Shown here piece by piece: positions 33,322 to 45,291 of a stretch of DNA of 64,000 bases (position 1 is its first letter; the number at the start of each line of letters is the position of its first letter). Source of the stretch: Alphaproteobacteria bacterium. Its GTDB lineage: Bacteria > Pseudomonadota > Alphaproteobacteria > CAAGCB01 > CAG-977. The translations under genes and the position numbers were made by a program. The DNA lies in NCBI GenBank assembly GCA_900768875.1, contig CAAGEP010000003.1, positions 496,001 to 560,000 on the forward strand. Reading direction: 5' to 3'. Under the pieces are notes generated by a model that was not told where the DNA came from, searched no databases, and saw nothing but the letters and a program-made list of their open reading frames with translations.

Positions 33322-33528
33322 ATGAAAAAAGCTTTGATTTGTTTGACGGTTTTAACGCTTGCGGCATGTTCCGATTACGCGAACTGGGACAAACGCGGTC
33401 CCGACGCTTCGGGTGCCGAACCGCAAAAAAGTCTGGTTTTGCCGCCCGATTTTTTCCTGCGCGCGCCCGTTGAAAACGCGCCCGCTCCCGCCCCCGAAAC
33501 GCCCGAAAAAGCGGAGAAACCCTTGTGA
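33322..33528 (+). CDS. Small lipoprotein, BamF/DUF3035-like
   Basis: A 68-residue lipoprotein with lipobox LAAC (Cys16). The mature part contains KSLVLPPDFFLRAP, resembling the short PLVLPPDF-LRPP core I associate with BamF (DUF3035) of the alphaproteobacterial outer-membrane assembly machine, then a Pro/Ala/Glu-rich tail. Its place after lspA and before two exported M16 peptidases fits an envelope role. The family call is tentative because so little sequence is available. Confidence 0.55.
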   Translation: MKKALICLTVLTLAACSDYANWDKRGPDASGAEPQKSLVLPPDFFLRAPVENAPAPAPETPEKAEKPL

Positions 33529-34826
33529 TTTTGCTGTTACTCGCGCTGTTGCTGGCAAGCTGTCCCGTTAACGCCGAAAACCTGTTCAAAGCGGAAAGCT
33601 TCACGTTAAACAACGGCATGAAAGCCATTGCGATAGAAAACCATCGCGCGCCCGCCGTGACGCACATGGTTTGGTACAAAACGGGCAGCATTGACGATCC
33701 GCTCGGCAAATCGGGCATCGCGCACGTTTTGGAACACCTGATGTTCAAAGGCACGCCCGCCGTCCCCGACGGAGAGTTTTCCAAAATCGTCGCCCGCAAC
33801 GGCGGCAATGAAAACGCGTTCACGTCCCGCGACTATACGGCGTACTATCAAAACATCGCGCGCGACCGCTTGGAATTGGTGATGTTTCTGGAATCCGACC
33901 GTATGAAAAACCTGCGTTTTTCCCTCCAAGACTTCGCCCCCGAACTGGAAGTCGTCAAGGAAGAACGCCTGATGCGCACGGAAAACAACCCCGCGGCGCT
34001 GCTTGCGGAACGGCGCAACAGACTGCTGTGGGGGGAACACGCTTACGCCCGTCCGATTATCGGCTTTAAACAGGAATTGGCGGCGCTGACAATGAAAGAC
34101 GCGCAGGATTTTTACAACACGCATTACGCGCCCGACAACGCGATTTTGATTGTCGCGGGCGACATCACGGCAGCGGAATTAAAGCCGCTTGCCGAAAAGT
34201 ATTACGGAGCCGTCCCCCCCAGACGCAAAGCCCGCACAAAGCGCGTGTTTACCGATTCCCAACCGCTGAAGGCAACCCTCGAAATGGCGCATCCTTTGGC
34301 AAAAATACAAACGGTTACAAGAACTTACATCGTTCCGTCCTATCTGTCGGAAGGCAAGGAAACCGCCCATGCTTACGCCGTCTTGGCGGAAATTCTGGGG
34401 GCGGCGGATTCGGGCGTTTTATACAAGCGTCTGGTCGATTCCCAAAAAGCCTCCGCCGTTTCGGTCGATTACAGCGGTTTCGCATTGGATAAAGGCACGT
34501 TTTCGATTTCCGCCGCCGTATCTCCCGCTTCGACCGCCGAAGCCGTCCGCGCCGCAATCGACCGTCCCGTTAAAATCGGGGAAAAAGCCTTGCGCCAAGC
34601 GAAAAAACGGCTGGTTGCGGGCATGGAGCATCTGATTGACGACCCCGCAACAACGGCGACCACCGTCGGACTGGCGGAAATTTTGGGATTGGGGATTGAA
34701 GAACTGGAAAGCTTCCCTGCGAAAATCAACGCCGTTACGCTCGGCGACGTGCAGGCGGCATACGAAACCTTGACAACGAAAGCCCCCTTTGCGACCACCG
34801 TTTTAACGCCGGAGACCGCGCCATGA
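33525..34826 (+). CDS. Exported M16-family zinc metallopeptidase (catalytic subunit)
   Basis: A 433-residue protein with a signal peptide (MILLLLALLLASCPVNA) and an inverted zinc motif HVLEH at 67-71, with the downstream Glu in ELEVVKEERLM (about 146-147). This is the pattern of active processing-peptidase-like M16 enzymes. GTG is the start and overlaps the lipoprotein stop. It is followed, with 4 bases overlap, by a second M16 protein that lacks the motif, giving the usual active/inactive pair of a periplasmic heterodimer. Confidence 0.9.
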   Translation: MILLLLALLLASCPVNAENLFKAESFTLNNGMKAIAIENHRAPAVTHMVWYKTGSIDDPLGKSGIAHVLEHLMFKGTPAVPDGEFSKIVARNGGNENAFTSRDYTAYYQNIARDRLELVMFLESDRMKNLRFSLQDFAPELEVVKEERLMRTENNPAALLAERRNRLLWGEHAYARPIIGFKQELAALTMKDAQDFYNTHYAPDNAILIVAGDITAAELKPLAEKYYGAVPPRRKARTKRVFTDSQPLKATLEMAHPLAKIQTVTRTYIVPSYLSEGKETAHAYAVLAEILGAADSGVLYKRLVDSQKASAVSVDYSGFALDKGTFSISAAVSPASTAEAVRAAIDRPVKIGEKALRQAKKRLVAGMEHLIDDPATTATTVGLAEILGLGIEELESFPAKINAVTLGDVQAAYETLTTKAPFATTVLTPETAP

Positions 34827-36190
34827 AACGCCTGTTGATTTGTCTTGCCGTTTTTTTCGCGCTGACGGGTGGCGCGTCGGCTCAACGCATTGAAGTCGTC
34901 AAAAAAACGCCTGTCCGCCTGCCCGCCGTCAAAGAAATGCCGTTCCGCATTCCGCAAGTGCGCGAGGTTTCCGCCGCCAACGGCGTCAAAGCGTGGCTGA
35001 TAGAGGAAAAGTCAACACCCCTTATCGCCGTTTCGCTTCTGTTCAACGGCGGGGCGGCGTCCGACCCGAAGCGTCTGCAGGGTTTGACCCCGATTGCGGC
35101 GGCATTGCTCAGCGACGGCGCGGGACGTTACAAAGCCGAAGAATTGAATCAAATTCTGGCTGAAAAAGCGATTGAATTGAATTTTTCAAGCGGCGCGGAT
35201 TACATTTCCGCCGAACTGACGACTTTGCGCGAACACAAGGAAACCGCTTTTGATTTTCTGCGCTTGGCGCTGACCAAACCGCGCTTTGACAAAAAGGCAC
35301 TGAAGCGGGTCAAGGAACAAATCCTTGCCGCCGTCAAAGCCCGCAAAGGCAACCCGAACGCCGCCGCTTACGAACGTTTTTTGAAACTGGCGTTCAAAAA
35401 CCACCCGTACAGCCGCATCATGCCCGCCGCCGACGGGGTGAAAGCGGTCACGCGCGCCGCTTTGAAACGCCTTGTCCGCCGCCGCATCACCCGCGACAAC
35501 ATGGTCATCGGCGTGGCGGGCAACATCTCGGAATCCGAATTGAAAGACCTGCTGGAAACGACGTTTTCCGATTTACCCGAAAAAGCGGTTCTGCCCGACA
35601 TTCCCGACGTTACGCCCGAATTGAGCGCGCACACCGACGTTTTGACCATGGACGCGCCGCAAAGCGCCGCCGTGTTCGGACATTCGGGAATTGCCCGCGG
35701 CGATCCCGATTATTACGCGGCTCTGCTGGTGGATTACTCGTTCGGCGGGGGCGGCTTCGCGTCCCGTCTGTTCGACAAAGTGCGGGAAAAGAACGGTTTG
35801 GCGTACAGCGTTTCGACTTTTATGCTGCCGCTGAAACATTCGCCGATGTATATCGGAACGCTGGCGTCCGACAACGCGAAAATCGCGGGCGCAATCGACA
35901 TCGTCAAAGCCGAATGGGCGAAAATGGCGCAGGCGGGACAAACCGCCAAGGAATTGAAAGACGCGAAAACCTATCTGACGGGGTCTTTCCCCCTGTCGTT
36001 CACGTCGTCGTCGGAACTGGCTTCGTTTTTGGCGGCACTGCAGTATAACGGCGAGGGAATCGACTGCCTGCAAAACAGAAACGCACTGATGAACGCCGTT
36101 TCGCTTTCCGAAGCGCGCCGAGTCGCCGCCCATCTGCTCGCCCCCGAAAGTTTGTTCTTTGTAGTTGTGGGAAAACCTGCTAATCTTTAA
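34823..36190 (+). CDS. Exported M16-like protein without zinc motif (partner subunit)
   Basis: A 455-residue protein with a signal peptide (MKRLLICLAVFFALTGGASA). The fold is that of M16, but the position of HxxEH reads LTPIAAALLSDGAG, so it cannot bind zinc in the usual way. The C-terminal FGGGGFASRLFDKVREKNGLAYSV segment (residues about 310-335) is the conserved M16 substrate-binding region. It probably pairs with the active subunit just upstream. Confidence 0.9.
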   Translation: MKRLLICLAVFFALTGGASAQRIEVVKKTPVRLPAVKEMPFRIPQVREVSAANGVKAWLIEEKSTPLIAVSLLFNGGAASDPKRLQGLTPIAAALLSDGAGRYKAEELNQILAEKAIELNFSSGADYISAELTTLREHKETAFDFLRLALTKPRFDKKALKRVKEQILAAVKARKGNPNAAAYERFLKLAFKNHPYSRIMPAADGVKAVTRAALKRLVRRRITRDNMVIGVAGNISESELKDLLETTFSDLPEKAVLPDIPDVTPELSAHTDVLTMDAPQSAAVFGHSGIARGDPDYYAALLVDYSFGGGGFASRLFDKVREKNGLAYSVSTFMLPLKHSPMYIGTLASDNAKIAGAIDIVKAEWAKMAQAGQTAKELKDAKTYLTGSFPLSFTSSSELASFLAALQYNGEGIDCLQNRNALMNAVSLSEARRVAAHLLAPESLFFVVVGKPANL

Positions 36191-37867
<1,677 letters not shown>

Positions 37868-37868
37868 G

Positions 37869-39692
37869 ATGCTGCGTCTTTTACCGCCGTCGCTGATTAA
37901 CCGCATCGCCGCGGGCGAAGTGCTGGAGCGTCCCGCTTCGGCGGTAAAAGAGCTGGTCGAAAACGCGCTGGACGCGGGCGCGGACAAAATCGACGTCGTT
38001 TTGACCGACGGGGGCAAAGAATCGCTGATTGTCATCGACAACGGCAAAGGTATGTCCCCCGACGAACTGTCTTTGGCGGTCGAACGCCACGCCACGTCCA
38101 AACTGCCGACGGACGACCTGTTCCACCTTGACTTTCTGGGATTCCGCGGGGAAGCTCTGCCGTCTATCGGATCGGTCGCGCGCATGACGATAACGTCGCG
38201 CCCCGCAGGCGCGGAATCGGCGTGGAGCTTGTCCGTCAACGGCGGCGAAAAGGGCGCTCCCGAACCGTCGTCCGCGGGCTTCGGCACACGGATAGAGGTG
38301 CGGGATATGTTCTACGCCGTCCCCGCCCGCTTGAAATTTTTAAAATCCGCAACGACGGAGGTTGCCGCCGTCAAGGATATTCTGGACAGGCTGGCTTTGG
38401 CGTATCCCGCCGTGTCCTTTACTTTGTCGGACGAAAAGAAAAAGCGTCTGGACTACCCCGCCTGTTCGGACACGTTGTCCCGCATCGCGCAAGTGGTCGG
38501 CGCGGATTTCACCGACAACGCCGCTCCCGTCACAGCCGAACGCAACGGCGTTTCGCTGACGGGCTATGTCAGCCTGCCGACTTTGAACAAAGCGACGGCG
38601 GGCGACCAGTATTTCTTTGTGAACGGGCGTCCCGTGCGCGACAAAGTCCTGTTGAGCGCCATCAAGGGCGCGTACCGCGCTTTGCTGCCGTCCGACCGTT
38701 TCCCCGTTTTGGTGCTGTACGTCACTTTGCCGCCCGAAGACGTCGATATGAACGTCCACCCGACCAAAGCCGAAGTGCGTTTCCGCAACGCGCAAGATGT
38801 CCGCGGGATTATCGTTTCCGCCGTGCGCCAATCGCTGACCTTGACAGGCTGTCAGACATCGAACACTTTGGCAAACGAAGCGCTGTCCGTCGCCGAAACG
38901 GCAGTCGGCTTTGCGCCCGTCCCCGCCGCGCCGTCAAAGGGGAACTCCGCTTTTTATCCGAAAACGTCTTTTTCCGTCCCGAAACAGCCAAGCTTTTCCC
39001 AACGGCAAAATCTGTTTCGCGCGAACGAAACCTATTCCGCGCCGACGCCGCGCACTGTTGAAACCGTCGAATCCCCCGCGCCCGCCGCCGAAGAAACCGC
39101 GGACGATTTTCCGCCTTTGGGACTGGCAAAAGCGCAGTTGCACGAAACCTACATCGTCGCGCAAACCGAAAACGGCATCGTCATCGTTGACCAGCACGCC
39201 GCGCACGAACGCCTGACGTATGAAAAAATGTCCCGCGCCTTAAACGAAGGCGACGCCCCCGCACAATATCTGCTGTTGCCCGAAGTCGTCGAAATCGGCG
39301 AAGCGAAAGCGGCGGCTTTGGCGGAATGTGCGGACGAACTGAAAAAAACGGGATTGCTGTTTGAACCGTTCGGCGACGGCACGGTTTTGGTGCGCGCCAC
39401 CCCCGCGATTTTGGGCGAAGTCAACGCCAAAACGCTGATGACCGACCTTGCCGACACCTTGGCGGAAAACCCGCAGCTGACCAGTTTGCAGGAACGGCTG
39501 AAAGCCGTCGTCGCGCGCATGGCTTGCCACGGATCGGTGCGCGCGGGGCGCAAGCTGGACGTTTCGGAAATGAACGCGCTTTTGCGCCAAATGGAAGCCG
39601 AGCCGTTCGCGGGACAATGCATCCACGGACGCCCGACCTACATCGAATTGAAACTGAAAGACATCGAACGCCTGTTCGGACGCCGCGACTAA
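37869..39692 (+). CDS. mutL: DNA mismatch repair protein MutL (endonuclease type)
   Basis: ATPase and linker of mismatch repair, with 607 residues. The N-terminal GHKL motifs are ELVENALDAGA and DNGKGM, then GFRGEALPSI. The C-terminal domain carries the endonuclease metal motif DQHAAHERLTYE, ACHGSVRAGRKL and CIHGRPT, so this is the nicking type expected where MutH is absent. A variable Pro/Ser linker lies around residues 340-410. Confidence 0.96.
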   Translation: MLRLLPPSLINRIAAGEVLERPASAVKELVENALDAGADKIDVVLTDGGKESLIVIDNGKGMSPDELSLAVERHATSKLPTDDLFHLDFLGFRGEALPSIGSVARMTITSRPAGAESAWSLSVNGGEKGAPEPSSAGFGTRIEVRDMFYAVPARLKFLKSATTEVAAVKDILDRLALAYPAVSFTLSDEKKKRLDYPACSDTLSRIAQVVGADFTDNAAPVTAERNGVSLTGYVSLPTLNKATAGDQYFFVNGRPVRDKVLLSAIKGAYRALLPSDRFPVLVLYVTLPPEDVDMNVHPTKAEVRFRNAQDVRGIIVSAVRQSLTLTGCQTSNTLANEALSVAETAVGFAPVPAAPSKGNSAFYPKTSFSVPKQPSFSQRQNLFRANETYSAPTPRTVETVESPAPAAEETADDFPPLGLAKAQLHETYIVAQTENGIVIVDQHAAHERLTYEKMSRALNEGDAPAQYLLLPEVVEIGEAKAAALAECADELKKTGLLFEPFGDGTVLVRATPAILGEVNAKTLMTDLADTLAENPQLTSLQERLKAVVARMACHGSVRAGRKLDVSEMNALLRQMEAEPFAGQCIHGRPTYIELKLKDIERLFGRRD

Positions 39693-39697
39693 GCTTT

Positions 39698-41503
39698 TTA
39701 CTTGTCGTCGCCGATACGCAAAGCGGAAATGAACGCCGATTGCGGGATTTCGACTTTGCCGAATTGGCGCATACGCTTTTTGCCCTCTTTTTGCTTTTCA
39801 AGCAGCTTGCGTTTGCGGGTGATGTCGCCGCCGTAGCATTTCGACGTTACGTCCTTGCGGAACGCGGCGATGTCTTCGCGCGCGATGATTTTCCCGCCGA
39901 TAGCGGCTTGAATGGGAATTTTGAACTGATGGCGGGGGATTAAGTCTTTCAGCCGTTCGCAGATTTGCCGCCCGCGGCGTTCGGATTGGGAACGGTGCGT
40001 CAAAAACGACAAAGCATCCACCACTTCGCCGTTGACCAAAATCGTGACTTTCACCAAATCGCCGACACGGTAATCCTCGACTTCGTAATCAAAGCTGGCG
40101 TAGCCGCTGGTCAGCGATTTCAATCGGTCGTAAAAATCGAACACGATTTCATTTAAGGGCAAATCGTAAACCAGCATCGCGCGGTTGCCGACATACGTCA
40201 AATCTTTCTGCACGCCGCGCCGTTCGGTGCACAGCTGAATCACCGATCCCAGGTAAGTGTCGGGAACAAGGATTGTCGCCTTGACCCACGGTTCTTCAAT
40301 GGACGTGATATTGGTCACATCGGGGAAATCCGCGGGATTGTGCAGTTCAACGATTGAACCGTCCGTCATGTGCATTTTGTAGCTGACGCTGGGCGCGGTC
40401 GTAATCAAGTCCAGATTGAATTCGCGTTCCAATCGTTCCTCGATGATTTCCATGTGCAGCAGTCCAAGGAACCCGCAACGGAACCCCTGCCCCAAAGCGG
40501 CGGATTTTTCGGGCGAAAAATCAAAGCTTGCATCGTTCAGCTGCAATTTTCCCAAAGCGTCGCGCAGGTTTTCGTAATAGCTGGTATCCAGCGGGAACAT
40601 CGAACAGAACACAACGGGGACGCTCGGCTTGAACCCCGGCAAAGGTTCGGCGGCGGGACGGCGGTCGTCCGTAATCGTGTCGCCGACTTTGGTATCGCCG
40701 ACCGTTTTGATGCCCGCGGTGATAAAGCCCAGTTCGCCCGCGGTCAGTTCGGGGATGTCTTTCATTTTCGGCGTGAAAATGCCGACGCGCTCGACTTCGT
40801 AAGTCCGCCCGTGCGCCATCATGCGGATTTTCATGCCTTTTTTCAAAACGCCGTCCTTGATGCGCACCAGAATAATCACGCCCAAGTACGGATCGTACCA
40901 CGAATCGACCAGCATCGCTTTCAGGGGCGCTTCGACGTCGCCCGTCGGCGCGGGCAGGTATTTGACAATGCTTTCCAGCACCTCCGTAATGCCCAGCCCC
41001 GTTTTCGCGGACGTTTCGACCGCGTTCGACGTATCAATGCCGATGACATCCTCGATTTGCGCTTTGACCTGTTCGGGATGAGCGGCGGGCAAATCGATTT
41101 TGTTGATGACGGGGACGATTTCGTGATTGCAGTCCAAAGCCTTGTACACGTTTGCCAGCGTCTGCGCCTCGACCCCTTGCGACGCGTCGACGACCAGCAA
41201 AGACCCCTCGCACGCCGCCAAAGAACGGCTGACTTCATAAGTAAAGTCCACATGCCCCGGGGTGTCGATTAAATTCAGCTGATAGGTCTGCCCGTCCTGC
41301 GCCTTGTAATTCAAGCGGACGGTCTGCGCTTTGATGGTGATGCCGCGTTCGCGCTCCAAGTCCATGGAATCCAAGACCTGTTCGTGCATTTCGCGCTGGG
41401 TCAGCCCGCCGCACGTTTGAATCAGCCTGTCCGCCAAAGTCGATTTGCCGTGGTCGATATGCGCGACAATCGAAAAGTTGCGAATATGGGATAAGTCCGT
41501 CAT
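39698..41503 (-). CDS. lepA: Elongation factor 4 (LepA)
   Basis: Ribosome-associated GTPase. Nucleotide motifs are [21 protein letters not shown] and NKIDLPAA, and the C-terminal LepA-specific segment includes [19 protein letters not shown]. Three possible starts lie together (TTG 41509, ATG 41506, ATG 41503). AAGGA upstream gives the best spacing to 41503, so I chose that. It is convergent with mutL, 5 bases apart, with no obvious terminator between. Confidence 0.96.
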   Translation of the reverse strand: MTDLSHIRNFSIVAHIDHGKSTLADRLIQTCGGLTQREMHEQVLDSMDLERERGITIKAQTVRLNYKAQDGQTYQLNLIDTPGHVDFTYEVSRSLAACEGSLLVVDASQGVEAQTLANVYKALDCNHEIVPVINKIDLPAAHPEQVKAQIEDVIGIDTSNAVETSAKTGLGITEVLESIVKYLPAPTGDVEAPLKAMLVDSWYDPYLGVIILVRIKDGVLKKGMKIRMMAHGRTYEVERVGIFTPKMKDIPELTAGELGFITAGIKTVGDTKVGDTITDDRRPAAEPLPGFKPSVPVVFCSMFPLDTSYYENLRDALGKLQLNDASFDFSPEKSAALGQGFRCGFLGLLHMEIIEERLEREFNLDLITTAPSVSYKMHMTDGSIVELHNPADFPDVTNITSIEEPWVKATILVPDTYLGSVIQLCTERRGVQKDLTYVGNRAMLVYDLPLNEIVFDFYDRLKSLTSGYASFDYEVEDYRVGDLVKVTILVNGEVVDALSFLTHRSQSERRGRQICERLKDLIPRHQFKIPIQAAIGGKIIAREDIAAFRKDVTSKCYGGDITRKRKLLEKQKEGKKRMRQFGKVEIPQSAFISALRIGDDK

Positions 41504-41654
41504 CATCAATCCTTACATCAAAAAATCTTTGCCCAAGGATATATGAAAAACGGTTGTATTCAAACAATATTTTTTCTTTTTCCCCTCTTTCCTTGTCCAA
41601 ATATTTCGTCTATAAAGGAAATATGTCCAAAATTCGTTTCAAAAGGGGGTCAAA

Positions 41655-42272
41655 ATGGCAGATTTTTTCAGTTTGTTTATACCGATGTTCACCATGCTTT
41701 TCGTCGTTATGGACCCGATTGGGAATATGCCGCTGTTTTTGGCTTTGACCACCAGTCCCCGCGAAGGATACCGCGAACAGGTTGCCAAACGCGCCTGTTT
41801 GATTGGTTTTTTCGTACTGGTCGTTTTCGCGTTTGTCGGCGAACGTTTTTTGAACGCCATGGGCATTTCCCTGCCCGCTTTCCGAATCGCGGGCGGCATC
41901 ATGCTGTTCATCGTCGGTCTGCAAATGGTGTTCGGCGAGGAACACAAGGAAAAATCCACCGAAGAACCCGAAGCGGGAACAACCGACGTTGCGATTTTCC
42001 CCCTTGCCGTGCCTTTGATTGCGGGCCCCGGAACGATTGCGTCGATTATTCTGCTGATGAGCTCGCATAACGGCGACATCTCCAGCCAAATGCTGATTAT
42101 CTTCACGCTTGCCGTTGTGCTGCTGGCGAACTACGGACTGTTCCGCGCCGCCGCCGTTTTGTCCCGAATTGTCGGTCAAACGGTAAACACCGTGATTTCC
42201 AAAATCTTCGGCATCGTGCTGGGCGCGCTGTCCGCCCAGTTCATCATTGACGGGGTCAAGTCCTTGCTTTGA
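41655..42272 (+). CDS. MarC-family integral membrane protein
   Basis: A 205-residue protein with six hydrophobic segments. Family signatures are FVVMDPIGNMPLFLAL (about residues 16-31) and FPLAVPLIAGPGTIASIILL (about 114-133). MarC proteins were once linked to multiple antibiotic resistance but their function is unproven. AAAGGGGG precedes the start. Its 3' end overlaps the RND permease gene tail to tail by 17 bases. Confidence 0.9.
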   Translation: MADFFSLFIPMFTMLFVVMDPIGNMPLFLALTTSPREGYREQVAKRACLIGFFVLVVFAFVGERFLNAMGISLPAFRIAGGIMLFIVGLQMVFGEEHKEKSTEEPEAGTTDVAIFPLAVPLIAGPGTIASIILLMSSHNGDISSQMLIIFTLAVVLLANYGLFRAAAVLSRIVGQTVNTVISKIFGIVLGALSAQFIIDGVKSLL

Positions 42273-45200
42273 CGCGATACAGCACCGCGTAAAAAACGGG
42301 GATTGTATACAGCACCAGCACCGTTGACACAAACAGCCCGAACACAATCGTCGCCGCCATAGACGAATAAAACGCGTGCGTTATCAGCGGCACAACGCCC
42401 AAAATCGTCGTCCCCGCCCCCATGGACACGGGACGCAAGCGCGATACGCCGGCATCGACAATCGATTGAAACACGGGCTTGCCGCTTGACTGTTCGGTGT
42501 TGATTTGATCCAGCATGACAATCGCGTTTTTCAACAGCATGCCCGACAGCCCCAAAAATCCGACCAAAGCCATAAAGCCGAACGGCACGTTCGCAATAAT
42601 CAGCCCCCAAACCATGCCGACGCCGATGAACGGCACGGACATAATCGCGACAACCGCGTCGCGGAAATGTTCAAACAGCATCGCCATCAGCAAAAACATC
42701 GCCAGAATCGCCACGGGGAACATACGGATCATGGCTTCTTCGGCTTTGTGTTTTTCCTCTTTTTCACCGCCCCATTCCAGTGAATAGCCGTCGGGCAGTT
42801 CGATTTGCGTCAACGCCTTTTCCAGCTGTTTTTGCAAAGCGGCGGGACTGCCCTTTATCGGCGAGCCTTGAACGGTAATCGTCGGCACGCGGTCGCGGTG
42901 CGCGATAATCGCGGGATTGGGAACAACCTCGATTCCGTCGGTCACCTGCCGCATATTGTATGTTTGCCCCGTCGTCACGCTTGCCACCTGCACACCGTCC
43001 AAAGCCCGCGCCGAATCGCGTTCGGATTCGACCGCGCGCGTCACAATGGGGATAAGGTCTTTGCCGTCGCGGAACGTCCCGACGGTCACGCCGTAAAAGT
43101 TCCACGACAACGCCTGCGTCAATTCGCCCCTTGACACCATCGCGCCGCGCCCTTTCAGCGGAGCGTATTTGACCCGCAAAGCTTTGACATCGTCGCCCCA
43201 GTCGTCGCGGATGTACTTGACGTTGCCGTTTTGTCGGAACAAGTCTTTGGCTTTATCCGCCAGTTTGCGCAGCACTTTTTTGTCCGCCCCGCGGAATCGC
43301 GCCGCCACCTTGAACGGAATGTTCACGCCTTCGGTAAAGCTCAATGCCTGAGCCATGGCTTGCGGATAATGCTCGGCGATGTATTTTTCCGACGCTTTGA
43401 TCAACGCGGGGATTTTGCGGTAATCGTCAACCTGCGCCAAAATCTGGGCATAAGCGGGATTGTGGTCGTTGTAGTTGTACGCCATGATAAACCGCAAAGC
43501 GCCCTCGCCCGTAAAAACGGTTGTTTCCGTAACGCCGTCCTGCTTTTGCAGCCAATCGGCAATCGCCGTCGCGTCCGCGTTCGTTTCGTCGATATGACTG
43601 GCGGGCGCGCGCCAATAATCGATATAGAACTGATTGCGCGTCGAATCGGGGAAAAACGCTTGAGTCACAAACGGATAAGCCGCCCCCGACACCCCCAGAA
43701 CGGCAAGCAGCAAAAGAACGCTCGCCTTTTTGTGTTTCAGACAGAAAATCAAACTGTCGCGGTAAGCTTGGTAGATTTTTCCGCCGTACACGTCGTTTTC
43801 CGAACCTGTTTTCGCGGGTTTGATAAAGAACAGGCACAACAGCGGCGTTATCGTAATCGCCAGCACCCAGCTGAGCAGCAAAGACATCGCGATAACGTAA
43901 AACAGCGAACGGCACAGCTCGCCCACATTGCCGGGATTGAACGCGACGGGCGCGAACGCAAAAATCGCGATTAAAGTCGCCCCCAGCAACGGCAGCTGAT
44001 ACGTTTTGACAATGCTTTTCAACGCCGGCTCGGGTTCTTCGCCCTGCGCGGTTTTGACCAGATACGCGTCCACAATCACAATCGCGTTGTCCACCAACAT
44101 TCCCAAAGCCACAATCAGCGACCCCAGAGATACGATATGCATTTCGATTCCCGACAGCTTCATGCCGATGAACGTTCCCAGCATAATCAGCCCCAAAGTC
44201 AGCCCGATAATCGTTCCCGAACGCCCGCCCATGGTCAGGAACAGAATCCCCACCACAATCAGCACGGATTCAATCAAGTTCACCATGAAATCGTCGACCG
44301 ATTTATTCACGTCGCGGGATTGCAGATTGATAAAGTCAACATCCATGCCGACGGGCTGGCGGGCTTGCATTTGCTTTAACTTGGCTTCCACCGCGTTGCC
44401 CAGCTTGACGACGTTCCCGCCGTTGACGATTGAAACCCCGATGCCCAAAGCGGGCGCGCCGTTGTGCGTCATGATTTGGCTAAACGGTTCGCGGTAGCCG
44501 CGGTACACTTTCGCCACGTCGCCCAATCGAAACAGCTTGCCCTGCCTGTCCGTCAGAAACAAATTGCGCAAAGCGTCCACTTTGTCGGGTTCATCGGACA
44601 CGATTAAAGCGGGATATTCGTCGGCGACTTTGACGTTTCCCGCCAAAGACACTTGATTGTCCGCATTGACGCTTGCGAAAATGTCGTTCAAAGACAACCC
44701 CAGCTGAGCCAAAATGCCGCGGTTGAATTCAACATAGACCGCTTTTTCGGGCATGCCCCAAAATTCGACTTTGGCAACGTCTTTGATGCTTAAAAATTCT
44801 TTTTTCAAAACGTCGGCGTAATCTTTCAAATCGTCGAAAGTGTAGCCTTTGCCCGACAAAGACAGAAAGATTCCGTACACATCGCCGAAATCGTCAACAA
44901 TCTTCGGCGTTTGCGCCCCTGCGGGCAAAGACGGCGAAACGTCGCGGATTTTGCGCCGCAGCTCGTCCCAAATCTGCGGAATTTCCTTGGCGTGGTGGGA
45001 CGCTTTGATTTCGACGTGAACAATCGACAGGTTGTCGCGGCTGATTGACGTGATATTGTCAATCTGCCCCATTTTCTGGATTTCCTCCTCGATTTTGTCG
45101 GTGACCAGCTTTTCGACCTGCTCCGCCGTCGCGCCGGGATACGTCGTCGCCACAACCGCTTTTTTAATCGTAAAGTTCGGATACTCTAGCCGCCCCAAGT

Positions 45201-45291
45201 CGAAATACGACGCCAAGCCGCCGATCAGCAAAACAACCGTCAAAAAAACGAACAGCGCTTTGTGTTTTAAAGTGTACTCAATCACGGACAT
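42256..45291 (-). CDS. RND-family efflux permease
   Basis: Inner-membrane proton-driven export pump, 1011 residues. The N-terminus MSVIEYTLKHKALFVFLTVVLL is typical. The motif NPNFTIKKAVVATTYPGA-like region and the helix-4 proton-relay segment GSLIVALGMLVDNAIVIVDAY (about residues 393-413) are present. The overall layout is two repeats of one helix, a large periplasmic domain and five helices. Substrates are unknown. It overlaps the adaptor gene by 14 bases. No outer-membrane TolC-like gene is in the window. Confidence 0.93.
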   Translation of the reverse strand: MSVIEYTLKHKALFVFLTVVLLIGGLASYFDLGRLEYPNFTIKKAVVATTYPGATAEQVEKLVTDKIEEEIQKMGQIDNITSISRDNLSIVHVEIKASHHAKEIPQIWDELRRKIRDVSPSLPAGAQTPKIVDDFGDVYGIFLSLSGKGYTFDDLKDYADVLKKEFLSIKDVAKVEFWGMPEKAVYVEFNRGILAQLGLSLNDIFASVNADNQVSLAGNVKVADEYPALIVSDEPDKVDALRNLFLTDRQGKLFRLGDVAKVYRGYREPFSQIMTHNGAPALGIGVSIVNGGNVVKLGNAVEAKLKQMQARQPVGMDVDFINLQSRDVNKSVDDFMVNLIESVLIVVGILFLTMGGRSGTIIGLTLGLIMLGTFIGMKLSGIEMHIVSLGSLIVALGMLVDNAIVIVDAYLVKTAQGEEPEPALKSIVKTYQLPLLGATLIAIFAFAPVAFNPGNVGELCRSLFYVIAMSLLLSWVLAITITPLLCLFFIKPAKTGSENDVYGGKIYQAYRDSLIFCLKHKKASVLLLLAVLGVSGAAYPFVTQAFFPDSTRNQFYIDYWRAPASHIDETNADATAIADWLQKQDGVTETTVFTGEGALRFIMAYNYNDHNPAYAQILAQVDDYRKIPALIKASEKYIAEHYPQAMAQALSFTEGVNIPFKVAARFRGADKKVLRKLADKAKDLFRQNGNVKYIRDDWGDDVKALRVKYAPLKGRGAMVSRGELTQALSWNFYGVTVGTFRDGKDLIPIVTRAVESERDSARALDGVQVASVTTGQTYNMRQVTDGIEVVPNPAIIAHRDRVPTITVQGSPIKGSPAALQKQLEKALTQIELPDGYSLEWGGEKEEKHKAEEAMIRMFPVAILAMFLLMAMLFEHFRDAVVAIMSVPFIGVGMVWGLIIANVPFGFMALVGFLGLSGMLLKNAIVMLDQINTEQSSGKPVFQSIVDAGVSRLRPVSMGAGTTILGVVPLITHAFYSSMAATIVFGLFVSTVLVLYTIPVFYAVLYRVKART

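Noticed and set aside
41504..41509. TTG or earlier ATG start for lepA
   Set aside because: Spacing from the AAGGA ribosome-binding site is too short for these. The choice affects only one or two residues.
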